Positions 28,101-41,100 of a DNA stretch of 64,000 nucleotides are shown piece by piece; positions within the stretch are counted from its first letter, which is position 1, and each line of letters begins with the position of its first letter. The position numbers and the translations under genes are program-made. The stretch is from Diadema setosum (Eukaryota; Echinodermata; Echinoidea; Diadematoida; Diadematidae): assembly GCA_033980235.1 (NCBI GenBank), contig CM067072.1:17425047-17489046 (forward strand), read 5' to 3'. The notes under the pieces are model-generated. The model was not told where the DNA came from. It worked only from the letters and a program-made list of their open reading frames with translations, and made no database searches.

Positions 28101-31100
28101 GAGAATACATTCTAAAGATTACTGTATAATTTATACCATTACATGAGTATATTTGTGGATTATAGAAATACAAACCTTAGATAAACAACTATAAGAACAG
28201 CGTTTGTGCAAAATGAGCAGATTTATAATAAAATATTTACACAGCTTGAGCATCAATTACTTCCTACATGGATCAAATAAGTGGGAAGAGGAAAAGTAGA
28301 TAAGTACATGTACACTGTAGTACCAGGTACACTGTATGTAAAAAATTACACCCATTTCTGCCGTACAACTTGGAATCTTCAAAACAACTGCTACAATTGT
28401 AAAGAACTAATCCAATGTCATGAAGAGCTGGTAAATTCTTTCCTGTGTAATACAAATCGAGACACAGTTTACAGAAGCCTGATAAATCCTAAAGAGATGA
28501 GAAGAGCTTACCATGGACTGTATCTGTAAGAGAGATGACCTGGACGGATCAGGGCTGAAGGGGAAGATGTCAGATGAATAATAATGATTATTCAAGGGAC
28601 AAACACATCAAAGATGAATGGCTTGACAGGAAAATGCCAAGAGTATACATTGTTGCTCATCAGATAGGTTAGCACAGTGTGTCATTTGCTCGAAATGAGT
28701 TCATTGCATCTCAAAAAGGGGGTAAACATACCTTTAAACGAGGAATGTTCGTGTGCATTTTAATTTCGGGAATTTCGCGAGCGCAAAGATTCGTGAAATT
28801 AAAAAGCACACGAAAGTTCTTGTCTACACTATATGTATTGAATGCCAGTGGAAGTTTGTGAAAATTTCATGCCACAAACTAGATATATCGCTACGGCGAC
28901 TGATATGCCTCCGCCATAATGCATGGTTCTCCTAATATAGTATAGTACAATGTCTTGACAATGTTTTGACAATGTGTGATGACAGTTTCACACAATTGGC
29001 AAAATATTGAAATGACAGGTTTGACACAAATGTGCTGAATGTTCACTTTCCTAGAACTAGGTTCAATTGGATGAATGATTAAAATGTCAGAGAGCAGGTA
29101 TTTGGGGAACTGATGATTTTTACTTGACTTTTGACCCTTTTATAAGTTTATGCATTGAGTAATTTTCAAGGTATTGAGAAAAAGTATAATTTCAGTATCA
29201 AATGGGAAAATAGCATTATCTAAACCTTTCATTTGACCTTTGACCTCACAGTTCCATAGAGAATCACTGTAAGGTAGAACATGCATAAATATGTAAGTTT
29301 CATGATGATACCTTGAGTTACTTTCGAGATATGGAGGAAAAAGTGCAGTTTAGCACTTTCACTTGACCTTTTACCTTTTGACCTTTGACCTTTTGGCAAT
29401 TCCCCAAAAATATATATTGGGTAATACATGCCATACATCAAGTTTAAAAAAAACAACCCTTCAAGCATATTGCATTTTAAAGAAAGTAGTGCTATTTTGA
29501 GGAGTTGACCTTGACCTTTGACCCCCTTGACCTTTGACCCATGACCCCCAACTTCCCTAGATAATCACTGCCCGTCGGTACAAGCATATATACTAAGTTC
29601 CATGAAGATACCTTGAACCATTTGCGAGATATGGAGAAAAACATGAAATTTCAATTTTTTTTTTCCACAAAATAACCTGTGACCTTTGACCTTTGACCCT
29701 GTGACCCTAAAATTCACACAAAGTATTATCCCCCAAGGATATACCCTCATACCAAGTTTGATGTAAAACCACCACACGGTTCTTGAGATATCGACAAAAA
29801 CAAAACAGGACGGACGGACGGACGACCCGAAAACATAATGCCTCCGGCCACTTCGTTGCGGAGGCATAAAAAGGCCGTTGGCTCCAATTCGCGAAAAATT
29901 CATGCTGCGAATATATCATGTTTTACAGTACATAATTTACAAATGTACTGCATGCAAAATACAGTTGAACCTCTCGTATCCGGACAAGTCGGGACCGGGG
30001 CTCATCCGGATAAGGGATTTGGCCGGATACAGGAGACTCAATGCTTTATACATGTACATATACATACACATGTACTGATGTAGCCCATTGTAGTACCACA
30101 TGTAGTATTAAGTAGTAGTAATGTGTATACTGCAACCTTTTCATTGTTACACTCAGTAACAGACCCCAAAATAGAGGTGTATGTTAATGTTGGAAGTAAT
30201 ATGTAATTCATGTGTGTTTGTGTAGGAGTTCTCAAGGAGTTGGAAATCCCCCTTTCCTCCCGTAATTATAAAAAAAAAAAAAAAAAAAAATCACGGCGAG
30301 ATTGCGTCCGTATAATAGAGAGATCCGGATAAAGGGAGGCCGGATAAGAGAGGTTCAACTGTATGTTAACACCCAGTTTGACAACTGCAACTTGTTGTCT
30401 ATAACAAAACAGCAATCCAGCAGAAAGTGATGTAACATTTACGCAACCATGATATTAGTGAAAGATAATTCATCAATACTCTGAAGATTAATGTGTTGAA
30501 ATTGAGCTCTGACTGAGAAAAATGAAACATTTTGTATGACTACTATAACCAGGTACATATGAACATATGTGACATGTTACTTTGTAATCCTTTTTCAAAT
30601 CTGAAGTACAAAAAAGCTGTTCCTCTTTCTTCAGAAGGATACAAAGTTTTGAGACCGCACAGTGGTGTTAACTCTACATCCTCACCAGAAGTCACCCCCT
30701 AGGGTGCAAACGAGGAGGGCACCAAACGTACTCCACAGTGAGAAGCCACCTTTCTTCCAGGACAGAATTACTGCGCTGCCCTCTGGAGTCCAGCGTAGAC
30801 ACGTCACAGCCCCAGCTGCCTGGCATCCATCTGTGAGAGGGACAACATTTGAGAGTGTAATGAATCTTGGGATTCGATGTGAGCAACTTTAACAATAGCT
30901 GTATGACTACATGTAATACAATAAATGATAAGCCTGTAATTCTCAATATCGCAATAGCTAGGTGCCGTGCAGAGAGCAGCATTTTAGACACATTATGGGA
31001 TAGCTCAGGGGACAAACTTGCCCCGGTTTTGGCTGCACATGCACTCAGATGACACTCTGTCTTCATACAGGGGTAGTTTTTGTTGAAGATTTCTTCACTT

Positions 31101-31415
31101 TCCATCATGTAACCAGCACATTGAAGCCTTGCAGTAGTGAACCACGACTCTAGACACAGCAAATCAGTAAAATTTAGAAACTTTCAACTTTTTGAAGTTG
31201 AATTATAGCCACGAAAAAAGGGGCAACAACAGAAAAGCAGACAAGTAACTCCATGGAATCGTATGGGAACTGCAACTCGCGTGAGACAACCGGAAGCAAA
31301 CAATGGCACCAAGGAATCCCACAGTGCATCTGTGACAAGGCTTTTAAGTGTGCCCAGAAGTTTTCTGCTCATTGGCAATACCAAGAATTTACCTCACATT
31401 TCCTTTTCTTGGAGA

Positions 31416-31457
<42 letters not shown>

Positions 31458-32135
31458 CAGAGAAGGGGAGAGAGGGAAAGATAACAGCCTATCCTGAACC
31501 TGGCAGTATCTGGCCACATATACATTGTATACGCTGAAACATCATTTATCCATAAATTGATATGGAAAAAAAAATGGTGTTCCAAATTTGCTGTGGGGTC
31601 ATATTTTGGCAGTTTGAGGGCTGGAAAAGAAATCTACATTCATTGAGAGTACACATATCATATACCTGATGAGGTAGCTTGCAAAGCAGATAAGTGAAAT
31701 GTGAGACCTTGCTACTCCACAAGTACAAAGAGTGAACACCTGTCAAACTTATGCAAACACACTAATTACCACCATGTACCAAAGACTGGCAAGATTACAA
31801 AATATCCTAAGTTTGGCACTAGATGATGCAGACATGAGAACACTGTTTACAGTGGGCTTGAGAGAGTACAGTATCCATCATGCTGTGGGACTGTAGACTG
31901 GATGTCTCCAAGGGTCAAAGGTCAAGAGACTGAGGGAATACATTAGGGACATGTGATGTCTTTGCCATGAGTAATGGCAAGCAGAGTGAGAAGCAAAAGA
32001 TGGAGAGAACTCTGAAAATGGATGTGGTGGTGAGGGTCTCCATTTTGGTGACATAGGCATACTGAACAGAACACAGTACATGTACATATTCTTTGACTGC
32101 TAAATATAAACATACACACATGTATGCACACGTAT

Positions 32136-32171
<36 letters not shown>

Positions 32172-35100
32172 CTAGACCAATATACTTGGCATAATATAGC
32201 AAGCTGAAATGTTGCTTTTGATCTGGTGGAGCATTTTCTACAGTAGATAAATTTCTCAGGCACTGCAAGATTTGGCGTGTCAGAATTTAATGCTTAATTT
32301 TTAGTACAAAACAAAGACTTTGAGCTAAAAAGCCTCTAATAATCATTATTTCTTTAAATCATTTGATACAATCTGGAAGTACTCGGCATGCGAATGAAAT
32401 CTTCTTTGCATCAAATGTACTATTTAAAATTGTTTGATCACCATGAATGAGTGGTACATGTAAATAAGTCTTTTTTTAAAATGCTAAATTGAGTTAAGGT
32501 GTCAAAGACAGAGAAAATCACAATGATAAAAATATGACAAAAATGTTGATGTACCAAAACCATATCATGCTTAAAAGATGTTACCAAAGAGTCATGAGGT
32601 ATTAGCATAAGACCAAGGAGGTTCGAGAGATGGAGTTACAACTGACTATAATTATTCAATCAGCTGTCAGTTTTCTATGAATGGACAAAAGAATTCCACA
32701 GGTGCATTTGTGCCTTTGATGTTCGATGCTTGAAGCCGCCATCCTTCTCAGCAATCTGAAGATTCATTTTTAACGCTAACATGATATCAGGTATATGCTG
32801 CTCGTTTATATATCAAATGCAAAAAAATTTCACCTAATGATAAAGCATATAAAACAAAAGTCAATTCTGTTCGAAAATATGTGCAAAAGTGTAAATCTGA
32901 GCTGTATTTTGTGAAAGTGTTTGAAATTTTACCCTCATGCAAAGCCGGTTTTATCACTTTTTTCCTTATTTCCGCCAAATGAAGCTAGGAATATGGTATC
33001 ATCTTCAAGTATAGTTCTTTATAAATTTAATATGTCAGATTAGCGTACAGACACGTACAGTCGAGTAATTTTGATATCTATTTCAGCAATATTTGAGCAA
33101 TTTCTATTTGTGCACCCCTGTGCCTTTACCATTGTCTACCACGCATCGTTTTGAAAGCAGGGATAGCGAAAAGTAATTACCATCACAAAGACTTATCTTC
33201 CTTGGAAAGTGGCTGGTGATTATGCAATGAGACACGAGTCAATTGTCTTCGCATCTGAGCGGCAGATCCAGTTTGACACATACTTCAAATATTTTTGAGT
33301 GGCGGCTTCGAGCATGGGATCAAAGCGAATAAGACTGTTGTGACTCCATTTCTCAAACCTCCTTGATAAGACACTATGGCCTGCTTGCTGGAAATGGTCA
33401 GATACATTGCTAATAAATCTGAAGGTCAGTTCCCGTGCAGTAAGGGGGTACCAGTATTGAGGACTGTAGGTATCACCCTGTGCAAGGAATGGTGTTTATT
33501 TCTGGCATGGATTCTCAAAAGGAAGCACACATGAGTGTTCTGCTGAGTTCAATTTGGGAATTCAGTCCAGGGACCACTGACATGGGAACTATGTCAAGCC
33601 AAAACAATGAACCCAAAGTTGGGACAGATGCAGATCAGATCTAGTTAGGGAGGATAAATAAACATTCAAGATGTATTCTAGAACAAGAAGGGATGATATT
33701 GATCCAAAATGGCGTAAAATGTTTGTAAATTCTGAAAACTGACTGATCCCAAAATTGTACCTAAGATTAGTGGAACTGGACTTAGGACTAATTTTAGAGC
33801 TTAGTAAAACAGCCCCCCCCCCCCCCCCCCCACATAACAGCCCGGGGTCTAAAAGACCAAATCATGTTTAGTCCATGCACAGTACATGCAGCTACAAACA
33901 CTGCCAGTGAATAAGTACAATTTTTAGGCACAATATGAAAAAGCACTCTTTCCACATCCTCTCAGCTAGATGCTACTAATGGCTGTGCAATATAGATTGT
34001 CACCTGGAAAGTCACTTGTAGAGAGTGTGAGTCTGTGTGACACCAACATGGCTCCTGTGATCTCATCCACTGCAAACACAATACCCTGGCCACTGGGGAG
34101 AATAAGGAGGAGAACAGTTATTGGTGGACTGCTGCAAAATATGATAAATGGACACATGCATCCTACATTCTACAACATTTAGCTTCTAACATCATGTACA
34201 GCAGTGTCTGTATTCAGAATCTACACTAGCATCTTGAAGCTTACATAAGCAAGTCACGCTAAGCTGAGTCAACAGATGTTTTGACTGACTGAACTTCAGA
34301 TTTACTGTTAGTTTAAGACACAGTTGAACACACACAGTTTAAGACAGTGACTGTCACAAGCTGTCCTCGATTGCCATTCTGGCATTTGATGACATAAATG
34401 GTATCCCGGGGTACCCAATAAAAATCAGCCATTTTGTTGAATTATTTATTTTTTTAAAAAGGTTGTACCCTGGGTGACAAAAAGAGGAAGTCATTTTGGT
34501 GCTGGAGCTAGCGCGTGCTAGCCACCACACTGCACTGCACTGAAGCACATGCACGCTAGTGGTAGCACAGCTACGTGAGGTGGCGCTACACAACGCAGTC
34601 ATCCAGGGTACTACGGTACCCCGGGGTAATGCGTGATGCATCATTTCTGGTAGCACCAACTGTAAGACTGTACAACTTCTCATTTGAGCCTCAATGGCAA
34701 CCTCCTGAATGACCTTGGCCAGATCTTATCATCTTTTGCTAAAATATCAGAAAGCACATATACTGTTTGACGCACTGGATGTCTTCACAACACATCATCT
34801 TTCAAAGTCTTCTTTAGCATACAGATGTACACCCTTTGAACAATCATAAAAACAGTGTGATAGCTGCAATAGACACAGCCTAGTACAAATTGTACAGATA
34901 TGCTGTGTTCAACTCACTTGGCAAGTCCAAAGACGATGAGGCGGTATTTGTGATTGACGGCGACACAGGTGGCATTGGAGACATCTGGTGCCCATACTGC
35001 GTGCACGCCCTGCGGAAGAAATCAGACGAGATAGGAGCGCTATCAATGTCAAACAGATCAATACAGCTAGCGTCATCGCTGGCAGGCTAATCTATTCACA

Positions 35101-38100
35101 GTTCCACACTCTATGTTTGACGCAAATATTCCTACAACTAACAGATCATATACAGATCTGTGCTTTCTTCTTTCTGCATGCATTTCAAATGTGCATAATT
35201 TTCCTATTAGATATTTGACAAGATAAAAACAACATAAAAAGACAAAACACTTCTATTTGCTTAATGATTATGCTATACATCAGGTTCTCTAACAATCTAA
35301 TTCTAATTTCCCTAGGATCCATAGAAGTCATACAATTTGACCATGGGCTAACATCACTAAATTCTAGTACACATTTGTAGAGCAATTTAATATGCATAAT
35401 TAACCATTACTTAATGACTATAATATGCAATGTATTGAGATAGAAATATATGAGGTACATTGTATGTTGTAGACTGGAAACAAACAGAAGAAGGAATTGA
35501 CTAAGTACTGCAATATGAACTCAAGTTCTGAGATCTTTAGGATTTCAACCCACCATGCATTTACAATGGAGGTCAATTGTTACCCATGTGCTATACTCCT
35601 ACAATGTAGTTAACACAGCATGCACAAGTGTAACAGTGCGCTGTTTGATATATCTCACATATTACACATATAATGTGGAATTTACAAAGACTGCTCATCA
35701 ACAATGTTGATGAGATATTTCTCTTCACAATATGACCAAGCTTTTCCATTGCTATTAGATTACCACATATTTACTACATAAAATGTATGTAACATTAATG
35801 AATTTGCAAATGCATGTACTGCACCTGACATCAGTGCTCCAAAACAGTCATATGCAACTCAATTTATTATGCTCATATCGGTACTGGTTGACACCACGTC
35901 ATTTCATGAAAAGCCACAAGAAAGGTGCTTTATGAAGTTTCTGGAAACATTTAACATCGACCTTTTACACTCTAATGGCAACAATTTTTTTTTTCCTTTT
36001 ACCTTTTACTTCTCACTTCATGATACTAAAACTTCATTATACTAAAACTCAGTAGACTATCAAGAGTAAAACATGAGGGCCCCTTATTCACATGACATCC
36101 TGTGCAGTCTAGTCAAAGGGGATCAATGCTGAAGGCTTGAGAAAATTCACTTAACACAGATGGGTCCTGTTTTAATCCTTCTACCATTATTAGTTCTTCA
36201 CCTTCTCCTACGCTACCATCGCTTTGCATATTATGCACATCAAATTTTCTCCACCATGCCAACAAAAAGGCTACAACCAATGTAAGTGTTAAGTCAGGCA
36301 GTTTGAGACATTGGCTGAATCCATCTGAAATTATTCTGTCAGATATTACACTATTGATGACCCTTGCACTGCATTTACTTGTACATGTATGTGATCCCAA
36401 AATTGACATTTGAAATGAGACCCTGCTTGTCAGACAAAATCTCTTGCCGGCTGCAGTCACTTTTTTTGACACAATTTACAGCATGCATGTTTCCAGGCAC
36501 AAAATGTGCCATCCTCACTGTGATAGTGGAAGGGTTAATAAATGAGGGGCAAAGGCAGGATATATCTAATATCCTTCATTCATCAAAACATCCTTTTACA
36601 CATACATGTAGTAGCCAGTGTTGGGGGGGGGGGGGGGGGGGGGAACACCCAGAATGAAGGGGTATGAAGGAAGAGAATGTTACAGCAATGTGCCAAAAAG
36701 GCCTGAGCCCTGTTCACTTGTAAACATATTCATATGATGACATTTGTCACCTACAATACTCCTCTCTACTAAATGGCAACTTTCTAATATCTTGGTGGGT
36801 TGCACCTGCTGTAATGGTGCATCAGTACAATCCAAAGTAATTTACCACACCACACACGTCGTTCGATTTGCTTTGTAGCATCATACAATTATGTCATGAT
36901 CATCCAAGACTATTTCATGGCAAAGAAATGAAACAATCTGAACGTAGTACTGTTGGCAAATGGACTTTTAACAACATAACAAAAGAAAACAAAACACAAT
37001 TTCTCTCCAGTTCACTGATGCCCCCCCCCCCAAATATCTGTTGTTATTTTAACACACTTTCAAATAAACTGCTGAGCAAAGTTTACAAATCTTTTATCAT
37101 GAATTTCCCTTCCCCATTGCTACAATCAGACCGACTCCTGCAAAAAAAAAAAAAAAAAAAAACAACCAGGTTTTTCTTGTCTTCCACATAGCTAGCTGGG
37201 ACTGTAGCACTACTGTATTGTCAATCAGATGTATTCTGGGCCAGACTGTTTTCATCTAGAGTTCGGAAAAAGGTCAACTACAGTGTCATCCACACAATAA
37301 ACTCACTTGTGGTTTGTATGGCTCTCCCACAAACTTATGGACTGGTGTGAAAGTAGGATTGTGAGAGAGAATGGTTATAGCCTCTCAGTACAGCCAAGTA
37401 GTTTGCATTGCATGCACTTAAAAAAGCATGCATAGATCATACAATGTAGCCATAGACACCTTTTCTTGTTATCAAACAGATGACCACAGTTCTTTATACC
37501 AGGAAATATTTTCAAGAGTTGATTCTATCACAGCAGATGAAGCAAGAGAAGAATTAGAAATGAATGGACAATGATAGTAATATATGATGAAAATAACAAC
37601 AGAGCAGATAAAAGAAGTAGTAACATAATCAGTATCATTTTCATTATTATAAAGATCATGATTATCCTCATAACCATCTTGATAACGCTGTTAATTGTAT
37701 TAGACTTTATGATACAATGCCTATAAATCATGATACAACATGGACCATTCCTTGAATATCTATCACATTAATATGAAATGAATGAAATCAATGAAATCAG
37801 TATACACTTGCTAGGGTCTGACACAGGTATTATAATGAGTACTCTGTAGACCACATTCCATTGACACTTCACAGTAGGACCTATAAAAACACACAGTGAA
37901 AAAGTTACATCGAACAAAGGGCTATAATAAACAGTGAGGCAGAAAATTCAGGCATGCCAGCACACACCCATCTTACACACAACGTTTCCACCAGTTTCTA
38001 CCGAACACCCCTCACAAACATGTTTGTCTGAGACTAAGGAAGAATGGAAAATTTAAGAAATCTCTTGAGATTTACTCTAAAGTGGCTCAGTCACCTCTAC

Positions 38101-41100
38101 TTACTAATAACACAGTATTTGTCTGGCCTTGACAACTCCTCTGTGCACTAACATGAGGCCACAGTGCCTTATTTCACCTACTCAGGATAATACCCAGGGT
38201 GACATAAGATCACCCAGCTTTATTTTCCCCCTATTGCCCTTAGTTATTTGAGAAAACAAAACAACCTTACTTTCTTCTCTCAAAGGTACTGTGAAGACCT
38301 TTATTTTGAGGAACTTTGTTCAAGTTCACAGACTCATGAACAGAATAAAAAAGGTTTTTGGTTGAATATACAGATGTAGTGTGTGCATTGCAGAGCAATA
38401 GTGAGTAAATTAGTCCATTCCCTACACAACAGAGTTTCAATAAGAAAACTTAGCTGTGAGAATGTCATCACTTTCAGCCATCTTATGGAAGCAGGAAGCC
38501 TAATTAAAATCAAATTAAACTACACACATCTATTCTGCCTGCCGTCACTAGTCCTGGCAGTTAGAAACACTGTTCTAAGTTGTGGTTGTTCAATATCAAA
38601 CTTTGCTTACAAAGCTGAATGTTCAAATGCATGCACAAACACTCCAGCACAGAGAAGTCTTGAGAACTATGCTATCACCATTGAGACATCTGTGAACAGA
38701 CATCACCATTCTAATATACTGTTCACAGAGTGGTTGATTCTAACACTACCCTTCATGGAAGATATTGAGTATGGTACATTGTATACATTGTATCTGCTCA
38801 CTAACTTATCGGTATATTCAATTTTGTGTGTGTGTGTGTGTGCATCTTGAGTTCATTTTTCACACTAATTTTTTCATAACATCTGAGACTGTTAGCATGT
38901 ACAGTAGGGCATTGCAGCTCATTTTTTTCCCTAAACAGGAAGAGATGGACTTTATCAATGCCAGAAGCTTTAATCTATTAAAGAGGTCATTTTAAAGCAC
39001 CGACACTCACTCAAAGTTTACATGAGACTTACTATATCAAAGAAGATGTGCAGTGCAAATGCATGTTGACTTATATTAATTCACTGATACCCTCAACATC
39101 ACTTTGTACCCAAATGCATGTGTGTGTCATATATTTTATGATATTTCTATTTTTCTTGATTACTAGGATATGCCCACAAAAAAAAAAAAAACACTTTCCA
39201 GACAAAGATTCTGCCTGTGATTTCATCTGTCAATCATTGCTAAAGAACCAACATGATTATCAAAAGGCATTGGAATGCATCATCCCCTTGACTGAGCATA
39301 CCTTGCATATTTCCCTGTAATGTCTTTTGTTAATCATATTAGTAACATGAAGAAGCTCTAGTTCTGTGATAGACCCCGTTTACAGTGCGAGGCTCGGCCG
39401 CGGCTCGGCCGTGGCCGAGCCCAGCCCTGCTTCAGTGTAAACGCACAAAAGACCAAATGCGAGGCCAAAATTGGCCTCGCATTTGGCCTCGCTCTGGAGC
39501 TGGTCTCGGCCGCGGCTCGGCCGAGCCTGGCCTCTTCTTGGTGTAAACGCAAACTGGGCCAAATGCACGGCCAATTTAAGTCTGGCTTCCAGACCCTCTG
39601 CCCGTACTATTTCGCTATTCACGATATTACCCCCCTCAACGTGGAAAACTAGTATAGTTTAAGGTGGTTTTGTCCTGCAAAGGATTTTTCCTTCGGCAAA
39701 GGCCTTTGCCCGAACGGCGACTTCATCGCCACGGAATCCAGTTGGCAAAGGGTCTGAAAACCAGGCTATACCAAATTGCGTTTGTTTACAAGCAGAGCGC
39801 CACTACGACAAAATATTGAAAGGTTTGAATTAAAAGCGCGGCCGAGCCCAGCAGTGTAAACGGACAAAATTGCGAGCCCGGCCCCGCACTGTAAACGGGG
39901 TCATACATGCAATGAAAACTTCTGTACTGACATACCATTGTGGCACTCTTCTTTCACATAATGCACCACAGAACAACTACATGCAACAATTTGCAGTCAA
40001 GAATGTTATGAAATATATCAGTGAATTTAGTATTTACATCTACAGAATTGAAAGTTTATTCAAAATCATAACTGTTATGACAGTGAATAATTCTATGACA
40101 GATAGTAGACTGCAAGGATTCATGATTACAGAGTAGACAAATTATGGATGTAAACACAATGCTGACAATTACATGACAGCAGCAGGATTAATAGCTGTAT
40201 TAATAATAATGGTAGAAATGATAGTAGAGTTGTAGAGATTAGAAAAAAACAGACCTACATATCACAAAAAAAAAAATGATGCAATATTACATGTATGTAC
40301 GCATGAACAAAATGCTATTAATTTTCATCATATAAATAAGGTTATATAAAGCATGAAAACCAAGATTCTATTGAATGATAGCTTAGGTATACAGTGGGTA
40401 TATCTATCTACTTACTGCGCTCACAAAGTCACTAGGGGCCTTCAAATTTTCAGTGAGAATGAGAGAAATGACAGCTGTCAACTTTACGTCATGACAGTTG
40501 GCAATCATGATCAGCATTTTTACATATTAAAAAAAAGGCATCATACACTACATCTTAGATGTATCATCTGCATTGGTCAACAATGAAATTATCACTAGGA
40601 ATGTGGAGAATTCCTGCATTGCAAATTGCAAGTTTCGACTTCCTTGACAAGAAAATTGTCGCCATTCAGTTTAAAAACGAAGCACTTTCTCTCCATGATT
40701 TTTGACAATACTCCCTTTACACACACACACACACAAAATATCCCATTATTTTCTGATAAGGTTACTTTTGATAGTTAAAAGCTTGCAAGCTTTCAATTTG
40801 TTCAATTATGTGAAAAAAAAATGTTGTCTTAAACTTTGTGTAAGTAGGAAACAGCAATAAACGATCACGAGTGCACCATGGAAATGACCAATTCAAAAGT
40901 CTGGTATCCTTGATGTGACAATGTGAGCTGCTTTTTTAACTCACACTGCAATAAGGCTTGAATTTACAGCAGACAAAAATTAACACTAGGGGGTCATCAA
41001 GTTTGGTGAAAATCCGTCATGGGTTTTTTGCTGAAAATGCTGGAATGCTGAAAATGTAACAAGTTTACACACAATGCACGATGGAAATTGAGGGATTGCA

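Noticed and set aside
30692..31162. A 156-residue minus-strand ORF
   Set aside because: It runs through RIC1 exon 8 in the wrong frame and then into a MITE. The conserved frame gives TCLRWTPEG and ends at a proper donor.
31400..31484. An ORF encoding a long Arg-Glu repeat
   Set aside because: Translation of a (GA)n microsatellite.
38383..38850. A 155-residue plus-strand ORF
   Set aside because: AT-rich, no domain or codon bias, ends in a (TG)n repeat; lies in an intron.
39358..39662. Overlapping ORFs on both strands in GC-rich DNA, with Arg/Ala-rich products
   Set aside because: Produced by repeated GGCTCGGCCG words of the inverted-repeat element, not by a gene.
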